From contig JAKUTS010000011.1 in assembly GCA_022447925.1 (NCBI GenBank), forward strand, positions 1-50,016: 50,016 nt of DNA. The letters are read 5' to 3'. A program made the position numbers and the translations under genes. This DNA is from SAR202 cluster bacterium (GTDB taxonomy: Bacteria; Chloroflexota; Dehalococcoidia; Lucifugimonadales; UBA2962). Shown here in pieces: positions 35,201 to 43,787 of this stretch (position 1 is its first letter; each line of letters opens with the position of its first letter). The notes below the pieces were generated by a model. It was given only the letters and a program-made list of their open reading frames with translations. It made no database searches and was not told the origin of the DNA.

Positions 35201-36604
35201 CTATAGGTTAGGTCTAAACTTATAAAAACAGGTCTCTTGTTCATATATATGTGCTAATTCCAACAACTTATCTTCTTTAAAATAACCTGCAGCGAACTGG
35301 ATACCTACAGGTAAACCTCCTTCAGTGAAGCCTGCTGGCACCGATATTGCTGGTAGCCCAGTTAGATTGTATGGCCCAGTAAAACTGGGCATATGACTTA
35401 TTGCACTAGGCGTGGGAATCACGTTAGATGGAGCAGCTATTGCAAAAGTAGGTGATACAAAAAAGTCATATGATTTAAGCGCTTTTAAATACTCCTCAAT
35501 TAACCTAGTCCGGACGCGTTGAGCATTAATATACTCAGTATTTGAGAATAAACCACCCACTCTTAATTCAAGTAGGTTAAGTTCACCATAAAGTTCTGGT
35601 TTTTCGAGAATATTATGTTGATGCACCGCGTATCCCTCTCCTAGAAGTATCACTAAAGCAGCGGCGTCTGCGTATTCCAATGCGGGTATGTTAATCTCTT
35701 CAATAATCGCTCCGAGTTGCTCTAATTTTGCCAGAGCATCTTCAGCTATTTTTATAACTTCGGAATCAACTTCCGGCAGCGATTTATTAAAAAAGTAGTG
35801 TTTAGGTACAGCAATTTTTACTCCATCCAAGCGATATTGCGATGGCATTTCAAAACTTTCTAACTTATTTTTCGAGCTCGTACAATCATTACTATCATAT
35901 CCAGAAATTGCTTCCATTATAATCGCAGCATCAGCAACCCTATATGTCATTGGGCCAACATGATCTAAAGTCCAGCTTAAAGGTAATACTCCATGCCTAG
36001 AAACACGCCCATAAGTTGGCTTTAAACCGACCACATTACAAAATGACGCAGGAGCACGGATTGACCCTCGAGTACACGAACCCATAGTAGCCATAGCCAT
36101 TCCCGCTGCTACCGCTACCGCAGAACCATTACTTGACCCTCCAGCGGTTTTCGCCTTATCCCAAGGATTCTTTGGATCTTTAAAACCTATCCCTGTTCCA
36201 GCGATAGCATTTTCGCTCATTGCTAGTTTGCCCAAAAGAACTGCTCCTGATGCACTTAGCCGAGCAGCAACTGTTGAATCTCTTTCAGGAATCCTGTCTT
36301 CAAAGAGCTTGGATCCAGAAGTCGTTTTGACTCCCGCCGTATCAAATAAATCCTTTAGAGCAATTGGTATTCCGTGCAGACTACCTTTATAGAGACCTGA
36401 TAAGATTTCTTGCTCAGCTGCGCGCGCCTGTATAAATGCTAAATCTTCCGTGACGGTAATGTACGCATTTAAAAAAGGGTTTTGATCTTTTATACGATCT
36501 ATAAAGGCTTCAGTCAGCTCAACAGGTGAAAGGTCTCGATTTCGTATCAGTTGAGATGCCTCTAGAATTGATAAATTGTATAAACGGTCTGAATTATCAT
36601 CCAT
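35201..36604 (-). CDS. Amidase-signature (AS) family hydrolase, GatA/AtzE-like
   Basis: A 467-residue AS-family enzyme. The Ser-cisSer-Lys triad is visible: K84 in PIALKDLFDT, cis-Ser S157 in TAGGSSNGSA and nucleophile S181 in TRGSIRAPA, 24 residues apart as usual. The usual SSGGS and GSDTGGS are altered to SSNGS and GSCTRGS. VVGLKPTYGRVSRHGVLPL follows. It hydrolyses an amide, but the substrate is unknown. The small GatC/AtzG-like gene ends 5 bases upstream, so this is probably a two-subunit amidase rather than tRNA amidotransferase, for which gatB would be needed. Confidence 0.9.
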   Translation of the reverse strand: MDDNSDRLYNLSILEASQLIRNRDLSPVELTEAFIDRIKDQNPFLNAYITVTEDLAFIQARAAEQEILSGLYKGSLHGIPIALKDLFDTAGVKTTSGSKLFEDRIPERDSTVAARLSASGAVLLGKLAMSENAIAGTGIGFKDPKNPWDKAKTAGGSSNGSAVAVAAGMAMATMGSCTRGSIRAPASFCNVVGLKPTYGRVSRHGVLPLSWTLDHVGPMTYRVADAAIIMEAISGYDSNDCTSSKNKLESFEMPSQYRLDGVKIAVPKHYFFNKSLPEVDSEVIKIAEDALAKLEQLGAIIEEINIPALEYADAAALVILLGEGYAVHQHNILEKPELYGELNLLELRVGGLFSNTEYINAQRVRTRLIEEYLKALKSYDFFVSPTFAIAAPSNVIPTPSAISHMPSFTGPYNLTGLPAISVPAGFTEGGLPVGIQFAAGYFKEDKLLELAHIYEQETCFYKFRPNL

Positions 36605-36609
36605 TAAGT

Positions 36610-36804
36610 TTATTTTTCCGTCCTGATTTCTGGATAAAACTTAAGAATCATTTCTGTGTCTGTAAGATCAATCTCGTTAAGAGGTTGAATTATATGGCAA
36701 GCATCCTCAAAGGCGGATTTCAGATTTATAAACTCACTTTCAGTAAGATCATATCCAGCCTTAATGCAAATGGTTTTGAAGCCCGATTGATTTATGCTAT
36801 GCAT
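36610..36804 (-). CDS. Small GatC/AtzG-like amidase partner
   Basis: A 64-residue protein (ATG 36804 with AGGTGG 8 bases upstream; a GTG at 36816 would add four residues). The C-terminal half, LTESEFINLKSAFEDACHII followed by LNEIDLTDTEMILKFYPE, follows the pattern of GatC and of the AtzG-type small subunits, where a helix pair is followed by an extended L-x-E-V-D-x-x-x-x-E-P stretch that wraps the amidase. It directly precedes an AS-family amidase, as atzG precedes atzE. The assignment is from pattern and context; no catalytic residues are expected. Confidence 0.6.
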   Translation of the reverse strand: MHSINQSGFKTICIKAGYDLTESEFINLKSAFEDACHIIQPLNEIDLTDTEMILKFYPEIRTEK

Positions 36805-36872
36805 GCTAACAGCCACCTTTATTCTTTGTAGAACTCAAATAAGCCGGAGATTAACACACTGAAAAGCAAAAT

Positions 36873-36903
36873 AAAAAGGGTCCTTATTTGAAAGGACCCT
36901 TTT
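36873..36903 (-). terminator. Intrinsic terminator of the ribosomal protein operon
   Basis: AAAAGGGTCCTT (36874-36885) pairs with AAGGACCCTTTT (36892-36903), a 12-bp stem with a 6-base loop. Read on the minus strand it is followed by a T-run, the classic rho-independent form. It lies 20 bases after the rpsI stop. Confidence 0.88.
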
Positions 36904-36922
36904 AAATTCAAGTCTAATTGAT

Positions 36923-37321
36923 TTAGCGTTTTGTATATTGAGGGGCTTTACGCGCCTTTTTCAATCCGTATTTCTTGCTTTCTTTGACCCTGGAGTCTCT
37001 AGTCAAAAGACCTGCCTTTTTTAGAGAGGTTCTGAAATCAGGATTTGCAACACATAAAGCCCTAGATATTCCATGACTTAATGCTCCTGCCTGACCTGTT
37101 AACCCTCCGCCTGAAACTTTCGCTACAACTCTATATTCGTTACTAACTCCCGCGACTTTGAAAGGATGATTGATAGTTCTTTGCAAATCATCCACTGAAT
37201 AAATTTCTTGGATAGGTTTACCATTAACTACTATAGGTCCTCTTTCCTTATACAATCGAACCCTTGCTACGGCAGATTTTCTTCGTCCTGTTCCGTAATA
37301 ATACTGCTGTTGTTCTACCAT
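36923..37321 (-). CDS. rpsI: 30S ribosomal protein S9
   Basis: A 132-residue S9, full length. Signature YYGTGRRKSAVARVRLYKERG at the N-terminus, GGGLTGQAGALSHGISRAL in the middle and KKARKAPQYTKR at the end, whose C-terminal KR contacts tRNA in the P site. Follows rplM by 30 bases, the usual L13-S9 pair, and closes the operon before the intrinsic terminator. Confidence 0.97.
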   Translation of the reverse strand: MVEQQQYYYGTGRRKSAVARVRLYKERGPIVVNGKPIQEIYSVDDLQRTINHPFKVAGVSNEYRVVAKVSGGGLTGQAGALSHGISRALCVANPDFRTSLKKAGLLTRDSRVKESKKYGLKKARKAPQYTKR

Positions 37322-37351
37322 CCTTTTCTCCTCATTGAGTACATGATTTCA

Positions 37352-38056
37352 CTAATCTGCTTTGCTGAGTATTTCAATAATATCGGCTTTGCGCGCCTTA
37401 CTAGGTATAGTAAGTCCCTTGCTACTCGCCAATTCTTTCAACTTGGGAACAGTTAGAGTAGCTAAATTAATTTCTTTGACTTGTGCCTTAGGCTTAGCTT
37501 CTGCCTTAGGTTTAGCTTGTGCCTTAGGCTTAGCTTCTGCCTTAGGTTTAGCTTGTGCCTTAGGCTTAGCTTCTGCCTTAGGCTTAGCTTCAACGGACAA
37601 CTCCACCTCTGCTTGTACTAAAGCTTCACTCTCTTTAATTTGCGCCTCGTGTGGGTGTTCATCTCCAGTGTAGACTTTAAGCCTTAGCAACATCTTTCTG
37701 CCCAGCTTATTTTTCGGAAGCATGCCTTTTACCGATTGGGTAATCACCCTCTCAGGAAATTTATCTAACATGTCTTCCATAGTTTGCTCAGTCAACCCGC
37801 CTATATAACCACTGTGTCGATAGTATTTCTTTGATAAAAGCTTGTTACCTGAAACTTTAAATTTGTCACCATTAGTTACTATGACAAAATCTCCTGATAA
37901 TAAATTATGTGCATAAGATGGCTTATGCTTGCCTTGAAGCAATGTTGCTATTTTGCTCGATAGCCTTCCCAGTGTTTGATCTGTTGCATCAATCACATGC
38001 CATTTTGGCTTGAGATCAGCTTTCGTTGTGTTGTAATTTTTTATATGTGTAGTCAT
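37352..38056 (-). CDS. rplM: 50S ribosomal protein L13 with KPKA repeats and a SAP/Rho-N-like C-terminal domain
   Basis: A 234-residue protein; normal L13 has about 142-150. Residues about 1-140 are an ordinary L13 (WHVIDATDQTLGRLSSKIA, then GKHKPSYAHNLLSGDFV, RHSGYIGGL and GMLPKNKLG). Then come an acidic linker, six tandem AKPKA(E/Q)-type hexapeptides and a final 38-residue unit (LTVPKLKELASSKGL, SKARKADIIEIL), a helix-extended-loop-helix resembling SAP or Rho N-terminal domains, which bind nucleic acids. I chose ATG 38056 (AGGACA upstream, 1 base after the truA stop). A start at 38101 would read into truA. The tail could bind rRNA or polysome components; this is inference. Confidence 0.93.
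   Translation of the reverse strand: MTTHIKNYNTTKADLKPKWHVIDATDQTLGRLSSKIATLLQGKHKPSYAHNLLSGDFVIVTNGDKFKVSGNKLLSKKYYRHSGYIGGLTEQTMEDMLDKFPERVITQSVKGMLPKNKLGRKMLLRLKVYTGDEHPHEAQIKESEALVQAEVELSVEAKPKAEAKPKAQAKPKAEAKPKAQAKPKAEAKPKAQVKEINLATLTVPKLKELASSKGLTIPSKARKADIIEILSKAD
37485..37592. repeat. Six tandem 18-bp units inside rplM
   Basis: Six near-identical 18-base units (GCCTTAGGCTTAGCTTCT and its GCCTTAGGTTTAGCTTGT variant, alternating) encode the KPKA(E/Q)A repeats of the L13 tail. Copies 1-5 alternate two forms, giving a 36-bp higher-order period, which suggests expansion by slippage or unequal exchange. Confidence 0.9.
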
Positions 38057-38057
38057 T

Positions 38058-38834
38058 TTATTGTCCTGATGAAGGAAATGTTTTGTAAGACACTTTGACA
38101 AGACATAAGCCTTGTGGAGGCATGCTTTTGGTCTTAGTTTTAATTTTTTTATTATTACCGTCGAGCATCAACTTAATATAATCGATTGATATTTTCCCTA
38201 GACCAACATCAATTATTGCTCCAACCATTCTCCTTACTTGATGTGGAAGAAAAGCATTACCTTCCACTTCAATTTCTATTTTTTCTCCCGTTACTAATAT
38301 TTTCAATTTACTAATATTACGTACAGTGCTATCAGTACTTTTAGGTAGTGCACCAGCGAAAGCACCAAAATCATGCGTCCCTAACATTAGTTCTGCAGCC
38401 AGGCGCATTTTCACTATATTAAGACACTCTCTCACTAAAGTAGCGTATCTCAACTGCAGAGGCGACCTCACTTTTCGATTTAATATTGAATATTTATAAA
38501 TCCGGTTAACAGCCATGCGCCTAGGATCGAAATCTTTATCTACCTCATAGGCAGCTTTTACAACAATATCTCTAGGTAAATAATGATTAAGTCCTGTTAA
38601 AACCTGATTTGGCGTCAAACCAGAGTTTAAATCGAACGCTATCACTTGGCCTAAAGCATGAACCCCAGCATCAGTTCTACCGGCACCACTAATCTTTACG
38701 TTTTGACTAGTTAATTTCTGTATTGCCGTTTCAATCTCCTCCTGAATAGAAGGGTGGTTTTTCTGATACTGGAAACCTTTGTAACAACTACCGTCATATT
38801 CTATTATTAAGGCCAACCTTACTTCGGTGGCCAT
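38058..38834 (-). CDS. truA: tRNA pseudouridine(38-40) synthase TruA
   Basis: A 258-residue TruA that isomerises uridines 38-40 of the anticodon stem. The catalytic Asp lies in SGAGRTDAGVHALGQ, preceded by YDGSCYKGFQYQ. FLPHQVRRMVGAIIDVGLGKI is the conserved C-terminal part. It sits between rplQ and rplM, its usual place in many Gram-positive-type operons. Confidence 0.95.
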   Translation of the reverse strand: MATEVRLALIIEYDGSCYKGFQYQKNHPSIQEEIETAIQKLTSQNVKISGAGRTDAGVHALGQVIAFDLNSGLTPNQVLTGLNHYLPRDIVVKAAYEVDKDFDPRRMAVNRIYKYSILNRKVRSPLQLRYATLVRECLNIVKMRLAAELMLGTHDFGAFAGALPKSTDSTVRNISKLKILVTGEKIEIEVEGNAFLPHQVRRMVGAIIDVGLGKISIDYIKLMLDGNNKKIKTKTKSMPPQGLCLVKVSYKTFPSSGQ

Positions 38835-38844
38835 ACACTCACCA

Positions 38845-39198
38845 CTATTCCACTAATTCTAATAATGCCATCTCAGCAGCATCACCTTGGCGCTGTCCAA
38901 TTTTTATCAACCGTGTATATCCACCGGGCCTATCCGAATAACGAGGTGCTATCTCATCAAACAATTTTTTTACCACAACTTCATCTAATAGAAACGCAGA
39001 AGCCTGTCTCCTCTGATGAAGTGTGCCCTTTTTACCACGCGATATAGTTTTTTCAGCTAAACGCCTAATTTCTTTAGCTTTAGCCTGGGTAGTTTTGATG
39101 CTTCCGTTACGAAACAAATCAGTAACTGCACCTCTCAGCATCAACATTCTATGTGCTGTGGGACGACCTAATGCTGACCCTGCAACTTGATGCCTCAT
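38845..39198 (-). CDS. rplQ: 50S ribosomal protein L17
   Basis: 117 residues, starting [28 protein letters not shown], the L17 signature, with the R-rich [13 protein letters not shown] and a [24 protein letters not shown] ending. It overlaps rpoA by 4 bases (ATGA), so translation is coupled. Confidence 0.97.
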   Translation of the reverse strand: MRHQVAGSALGRPTAHRMLMLRGAVTDLFRNGSIKTTQAKAKEIRRLAEKTISRGKKGTLHQRRQASAFLLDEVVVKKLFDEIAPRYSDRPGGYTRLIKIGQRQGDAAEMALLELVE

Positions 39199-40238
39199 TT
39201 TGATTCATCCTCTTCCGGTTCTTGTTGATCTGCTTCCTCTTCAGATTTTTCTGAAGCATTTTCTTCAACAGGCAAACCTAACTCAGCAAACTTCTCGTAC
39301 AGCTCTCGCATAGATTTTTCGCCAAAATTACGTATCTTTAATAGATCCGATTTTTCGTACTGTAGAGCTTCCCCAACTTTATGTATATCTGCACGCTTTA
39401 AGCAATTAAGCGTTCTTGAAGACAGGTCTAGGCTTTCAACAGTCATATTGTATTGCTCTGGAGTTATATTCAATGCCGTTGATGAAGCCTCAATACTATC
39501 GACATCTCCATCTTGTACATTAGCAAACATGAAAAACTTGTTTACGAGTATATCTCCTGCCACTTTTAAAGAGTCTAGGGAAGTAATAGATCCATCAGTC
39601 CATATTTCTATTGTCAGCTTTTCAAAGTCTGTTCTCCCACCAACTCTAGTGGGTTCAACCGTGTAATTAACCTTTCTAATAGGCGTAAAAATTGCATCAA
39701 CAGGCAACACGCCGATTGGCATATCATTATCATTTACACCTGGCCTGAATCCCACTCCTCTTTCAACGTTGAATTCAACATTTAAAGTGGCTTGGTCAGA
39801 GTCTAATGTTGCTATATGCGATTCAGGATTGACTACATGAAAGTCGGATGAGGCCATTATGTCTCCTGCACACACTTTACCTTGACCTGCGACTTCGAGC
39901 CTCAATTTACCTGGCCTATCTACTTCTGATTTAAGTCGAATATTTTTTATATTTAGTAGGAATTCTGAAATTTCTTCCTTTACATGCGGTAATGTGGTGT
40001 ACTCATGAAGGGCACCATCAATCTTTACCCAAGTAACAGCTGTACCAGTGAGTGATTCATATAAAACTCTGCGAAGTGAGTTGCCTAAGGTAGTGCCATA
40101 ACCTCTCTCAAGCGGCTCTGCAACGAACTTACCATAGTTTCCTTCTTCTTCTAGAACTTTTACGGAAGCATCAGGTATAACTTCTTTTTCCTGGATTGGT
40201 AATTCTTCCGGAACCAATGTTTGGAATTCAAGTACCAT
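39195..40238 (-). CDS. rpoA: RNA polymerase alpha subunit
   Basis: A 347-residue alpha subunit. The N-terminal dimerisation domain ([50 protein letters not shown]) and the C-terminal domain with its helix-hairpin-helix ([40 protein letters not shown]) are both intact. The final 25 or so residues are an acidic tail ([18 protein letters not shown]) longer than in typical RpoA. AGGAG lies upstream of the ATG. Confidence 0.97.
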   Translation of the reverse strand: MVLEFQTLVPEELPIQEKEVIPDASVKVLEEEGNYGKFVAEPLERGYGTTLGNSLRRVLYESLTGTAVTWVKIDGALHEYTTLPHVKEEISEFLLNIKNIRLKSEVDRPGKLRLEVAGQGKVCAGDIMASSDFHVVNPESHIATLDSDQATLNVEFNVERGVGFRPGVNDNDMPIGVLPVDAIFTPIRKVNYTVEPTRVGGRTDFEKLTIEIWTDGSITSLDSLKVAGDILVNKFFMFANVQDGDVDSIEASSTALNITPEQYNMTVESLDLSSRTLNCLKRADIHKVGEALQYEKSDLLKIRNFGEKSMRELYEKFAELGLPVEENASEKSEEEADQQEPEEDESK

Positions 40239-40287
40239 GATTCTTTATCTCCTATACGTTTACGTTATCTTGCGATTTCAAATATAT

Positions 40288-40917
40288 TTACTTCGAGTAA
40301 AACTCAACAATTAACCTAACATCTATGTCACTTTCTATAGCTCCCAATGTAGGTTCTCCTAAGACTTCTGCCTGCCCTTTATCAGAGTCTACCTTTAGCC
40401 AACCTGGCGTTGATAGCCTGCCACCGGACTCCATTATAGTCTTTCCAAATTCTGGGATGCTTCCATTTGCACCCTTCCATTTAACGACATCTCCGGTCTC
40501 AACCAAATACGAAGGGATATCCATTTTTTTGTCATTAACTGTAAAGTGGCCATGGGTAACTAGTTGCCTACCCTGCTTCCGCGACCCAGCAAATGCTAAT
40601 CTATAAACCACGTTATCAAGCCTACGCTCCAGGTATTGAAGTAAATTGTCTCCAGTTACACCAGGACGTTCACGAGCCATGTCAAAATATTTACGGAATT
40701 GTCTCTCTAGAACTCCATAGCTAAATCGAGCCTTTTGCTTCTCTCTCAATTGAAGTGACCAATCCGAAGCTCTTCTTCTTTTTAAGCTTCTATCACCAGG
40801 AGGATTTTTGCGACGCTCTACAGCACACCGAGGCGTGTAGCATCTCTCTCCTTTAAGAAAAAGCTTCTCTCCTATTCGACGGCATTGCCGACAACTTGCA
40901 TCTGTATACCTTGCCAT
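40288..40917 (-). CDS. rpsD: 30S ribosomal protein S4, zinc-binding (C+) form
   Basis: 209 residues. C9, C12, C26 and C31 sit at the same numbers as the zinc ligands of the Thermus S4, so this is the metal-binding form. The S4 RNA-binding motif (RLDNVVYRLAFAGSRKQGRQLVTHGHFTVN) is intact. It is a primary 16S rRNA binder and often a translational repressor of the alpha operon. It is separated from rpsK by a membrane protein gene. Confidence 0.96.
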   Translation of the reverse strand: MARYTDASCRQCRRIGEKLFLKGERCYTPRCAVERRKNPPGDRSLKRRRASDWSLQLREKQKARFSYGVLERQFRKYFDMARERPGVTGDNLLQYLERRLDNVVYRLAFAGSRKQGRQLVTHGHFTVNDKKMDIPSYLVETGDVVKWKGANGSIPEFGKTIMESGGRLSTPGWLKVDSDKGQAEVLGEPTLGAIESDIDVRLIVEFYSK

Positions 40918-40947
40918 TAGTAAATCAGCGTTTAAACTTTTTAATTA

Positions 40948-41736
40948 TCAGTGACTAATTTCATCTGATAATTGCTCAAAGCTGAAATCCTCCTTCCTGT
41001 ATCTTAAATCGTAATAAATAACTGTTAGAAATATATATATTGGGGGTATCGTCAATGTGCCTCCAACATATACGCCGATTTGCTGAATTATTCCACGTAA
41101 TTCAGACCCTTCAGATAAAACTAAAGAAAATAAATAAAATGGAAGCCATGATAAAACAAAAGTACCAATGGCACAGAGAATAAATATAGCTGTGGCTCCG
41201 AACACACGCCACCAATTTCCTCGAACCAGTTTAAGGCTTCGTTTAAAAGCATCAACTGGCTTAAGTCGCTCAATTACTACTACCGGTTGAGTTACCACAA
41301 AGTAAATCATGTAGAGAAGAGCGCCAATAAAAGGAACTATCAATAGCGGCAAAACGACTCCGAAAGTCATCAATATTGCTAATATGATTTGCAGACCTAA
41401 GGTGACACCAAGCAATTTAAAATAAACTGCCTGCGAAGCTTTTAGGGATTTCTGCAAATCGACCCTGCCATTAACGTAATAATATGGTACCGAATAGATA
41501 AATGCTCCCGCTAGAGTAGTGACTATCAGTATTTCTATAAGAGAAAGTGCTACTAAACCAGTAACGCTGCTGCCAATAAAATATGAGATTAAAAGCACTG
41601 GTAACATACCAGTAACAGTTAATGCCAAAAATGGCATCAAGTTATTTCGGTATATAGAAAACACCTGCGCAGTCATGCCCCGCAAGTCTTGTTCCCTCAA
41701 TATAGGAGAATTTCTATCTTCCATAATCGTTTGCAT
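40948..41736 (-). CDS. Polytopic membrane protein of unknown function inserted in the alpha operon
   Basis: About 262 residues with six or so hydrophobic helices and an N-terminal cytoplasmic stretch. It resembles the broad group of six-helix proteins (glycerophosphodiesterase membrane-domain-like) that keep a GNWWRVFGATAIFIL motif after a VVIERLKPVDAFKRSLKLV amphipathic segment; both are seen here, preceded by VPYYYVNGRVDLQKSLKAS. I chose ATG 41736, 13 bases after the rpsK stop; the longer frame to 41784 would overlap rpsK. The position between rpsK and rpsD is not standard. Function unknown; possibly membrane organisation. Confidence 0.8.
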   Translation of the reverse strand: MQTIMEDRNSPILREQDLRGMTAQVFSIYRNNLMPFLALTVTGMLPVLLISYFIGSSVTGLVALSLIEILIVTTLAGAFIYSVPYYYVNGRVDLQKSLKASQAVYFKLLGVTLGLQIILAILMTFGVVLPLLIVPFIGALLYMIYFVVTQPVVVIERLKPVDAFKRSLKLVRGNWWRVFGATAIFILCAIGTFVLSWLPFYLFSLVLSEGSELRGIIQQIGVYVGGTLTIPPIYIFLTVIYYDLRYRKEDFSFEQLSDEISH

Positions 41737-41749
41737 AATACTCAATTTA

Positions 41750-42136
41750 CTAAACTCTACGCCTCTTCTTAGGTCTACATCCATTGTGTGGTATCGGAGT
41801 AATATCCCGTATTGAAGCTACAGTTATGCCTTGGCCAACCATGGCTCTTATTGCAGCTTCCCTGCCGGCACCTGAACCCGAGACTAATACATCAACTTCC
41901 CTCAATCCTTGTTCTTTACCCTTTCGAGTAGCATCTTCAGCAGCTCGCTGTGCCGCAAATGCTGTCGATTTCCTTGAGCCTTTGTAGCCAACAGTTCCCG
42001 AACTACCCCAACATATAACGCCACCTTCTAAATCTGTGATCGTCACTATAGTGTTATTAAAAGTTGACTGTATATATACCCTACCCTTTGGTACGGACCG
42101 TCGATCTTTTCTTCTTGTTCTTGATCTTTTAGCCAT
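41750..42136 (-). CDS. rpsK: 30S ribosomal protein S11
   Basis: 128 residues, with [63 protein letters not shown] and the terminal CRPKKRRRV. Shine-Dalgarno (GGAAAGACC) before ATG, one base after the rpsM stop. Confidence 0.97.
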   Translation of the reverse strand: MAKRSRTRRKDRRSVPKGRVYIQSTFNNTIVTITDLEGGVICWGSSGTVGYKGSRKSTAFAAQRAAEDATRKGKEQGLREVDVLVSGSGAGREAAIRAMVGQGITVASIRDITPIPHNGCRPKKRRRV

Positions 42137-42137
42137 A

Positions 42138-42521
42138 TTACTTGGTCTTTCCTTTTTGACCCCTACCTGCTACAGGCATTCTGGGTCCACGTTTTGCACG
42201 AGCATTGGTACGTGTTCTTTGCCCTCTTGCAGGCAGTCCACGCCGATGCCTCTGTCCTTTATAAGAGCCTATGTCTATCAGTCTTCTTATATTTAAATTG
42301 ACCTCTCTTCTAAGGTCTCCCTCGACTGTTTTTTCTTTTTCAATGATTTCTCTTATATTTACCAGATCTGTTTCTGATAAATCCTTAACCCTCGGATTGT
42401 CAGTAACGCCAACACGAGACAGGACTTCCTTTGCTTGCTTCGGACCGATGCCATATATACGTGTCAACGAGAACTCAACACGCTTGTCATCGGGAATATT
42501 TACACCTGCTACAAGTACCAT
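42138..42521 (-). CDS. rpsM: 30S ribosomal protein S13
   Basis: 127 residues: [20 protein letters not shown] near the start, [29 protein letters not shown] at the head-contacting tail and a Lys-rich end. ATG is 1 base after the rpmJ stop. Confidence 0.97.
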   Translation of the reverse strand: MVLVAGVNIPDDKRVEFSLTRIYGIGPKQAKEVLSRVGVTDNPRVKDLSETDLVNIREIIEKEKTVEGDLRREVNLNIRRLIDIGSYKGQRHRRGLPARGQRTRTNARAKRGPRMPVAGRGQKGKTK

Positions 42522-42522
42522 G

Positions 42523-42636
42523 TTAACCCTGCCTTTGTTTATGTCTTTGATTTTCGCAAATTATGTGCACACGCCCTTTACGTCGAATCACTCGACACTT
42601 TGCACATCTCTTTTTGACTGAAGCCGATACTTTCAT
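42523..42636 (-). CDS. rpmJ: 50S ribosomal protein L36, zinc-binding form
   Basis: A 37-residue gene too short for many ORF calls. The protein starts [20 protein letters not shown] and ends [12 protein letters not shown]11, C14, C27 and H32 form the zinc site. It lies in its usual place between infA and rpsM. Confidence 0.97.
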   Translation of the reverse strand: MKVSASVKKRCAKCRVIRRKGRVHIICENQRHKQRQG

Positions 42637-42702
42637 TTTTTACCTTAATTACTTCTTTTCATTATTGATCTTCGTTTTAAAATACTGATTTAATTAAATA
42701 TG

Positions 42703-42924
42703 TCATCTAAATCGATATGTGATCCTACCTCTTGTTAGATCATATGGAGACAGCTCAACTAAAACCCTATCGCCAGGCAAGACACGTATATAATTTTTTC
42801 TGATCTTACCTGATATATATGCGTGAACTGCATGTCCATTTGCTAGCTCTACCGTGAACGTAGCATTCGGAAGGGCTTCTTTAACCAAGCCTTCTACTTC
42901 TATAGACTCCTTTTTATTAGCCAA
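42703..42924 (-). CDS. infA: Translation initiation factor IF-1
   Basis: 73 residues of a single OB fold: [43 protein letters not shown], and the terminal [12 protein letters not shown]. Between map and rpmJ, as usual. IF-1 binds the A site of the 30S subunit at initiation. Confidence 0.97.
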   Translation of the reverse strand: MANKKESIEVEGLVKEALPNATFTVELANGHAVHAYISGKIRKNYIRVLPGDRVLVELSPYDLTRGRITYRFR

Positions 42925-42949
42925 TTACACCTCTTAAATCTAATCAACA

Positions 42950-43717
42950 TCATTGGCACCGAGTAGTTACTTCGGGGCCTTGAGTTGTTATTAATACCGT
43001 ATGTTCAAAATGAGCAGATAGTTCTCCATCTTCAGTCGAAACTGTCCATCCATCACTCAATACTTTTGTCTTATGATTTCCTATATTTAACATTGGTTCA
43101 ATTGCAATCGCCATTCCTTCTTTTAATAATGGTCCTAGCCCTGGTTCCATCCCCCAATTCGGAACTTGAGGATCCTCGTGCATGCTATAACCTATTCCAT
43201 GTCCAACATAATGGCGCACTAGGGAATACCCTTGAGCCTCTGCATATGCCTGTATCGCAGAGCTTACATCACCAATCCGGTTTCCGATTACAGCCTTCTC
43301 TATACCCTTCTCTAGAGACAAACTAGTAGCTTCAATTAATTTAGCTGCTTCTTTGCTAATACTGCCAACACCCTGGGTGAAAGCGCTATCCGCATGTAAG
43401 CCGTTCCATATTGCTCCAAAATCTACGCTGATTATGTCTCCGTCATGGATTACCCTATTACCGGGTATACCATGTACTATTTCATCGTTAATAGATGCGC
43501 ATATGGAAGCTGGAAATGGGTTGTGAGGGTCTCCATACCCCTTAAAAGATGGTATTGCACCCTCAGACCTTATAACTCCCTCAGCGATTTCGTCTAGATC
43601 ACACGTTGTAACTCCTGGCTTTATCGCATTGGAAACCTCGAGCTTTGCTAATCCCACAATTCTTCCCGCCTCTCTCATTAAATCAAGTTCACTTGAAGAT
43701 TTTATTGTGATGCCCAT
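42950..43717 (-). CDS. map: Methionine aminopeptidase, type I
   Basis: A 255-residue pita-bread aminopeptidase that removes the initiator Met. The five metal ligands are placed as in the family: the two Asp in ISVDFGAIWNGLHADSAFT, the His in RHYVGHGIG, and the Glu of AIAIEPML and the late TEDGELSAHFEHTVLI. NDEIVHGIPGNR holds the substrate-site His. No N-terminal zinc-finger extension, so type Ia. Confidence 0.96.
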   Translation of the reverse strand: MGITIKSSSELDLMREAGRIVGLAKLEVSNAIKPGVTTCDLDEIAEGVIRSEGAIPSFKGYGDPHNPFPASICASINDEIVHGIPGNRVIHDGDIISVDFGAIWNGLHADSAFTQGVGSISKEAAKLIEATSLSLEKGIEKAVIGNRIGDVSSAIQAYAEAQGYSLVRHYVGHGIGYSMHEDPQVPNWGMEPGLGPLLKEGMAIAIEPMLNIGNHKTKVLSDGWTVSTEDGELSAHFEHTVLITTQGPEVTTRCQ

Positions 43718-43787
43718 TGGTTTTTGGCTAGCTATGCCTATATTGCGTTCGATTACTTTCCTCCTAATATCTAATTATAGGTGAAGT

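Noticed and set aside
35201-36804. GatA/GatC of tRNA amidotransferase
   Set aside because: gatB is absent, and the amidase has a divergent Ser-loop; a two-subunit amidase of another type is more likely.
37362-37673. Plus-strand ORF with ALGLA repeats
   Set aside because: It is the antisense shadow of the KPKA repeats in rplM.
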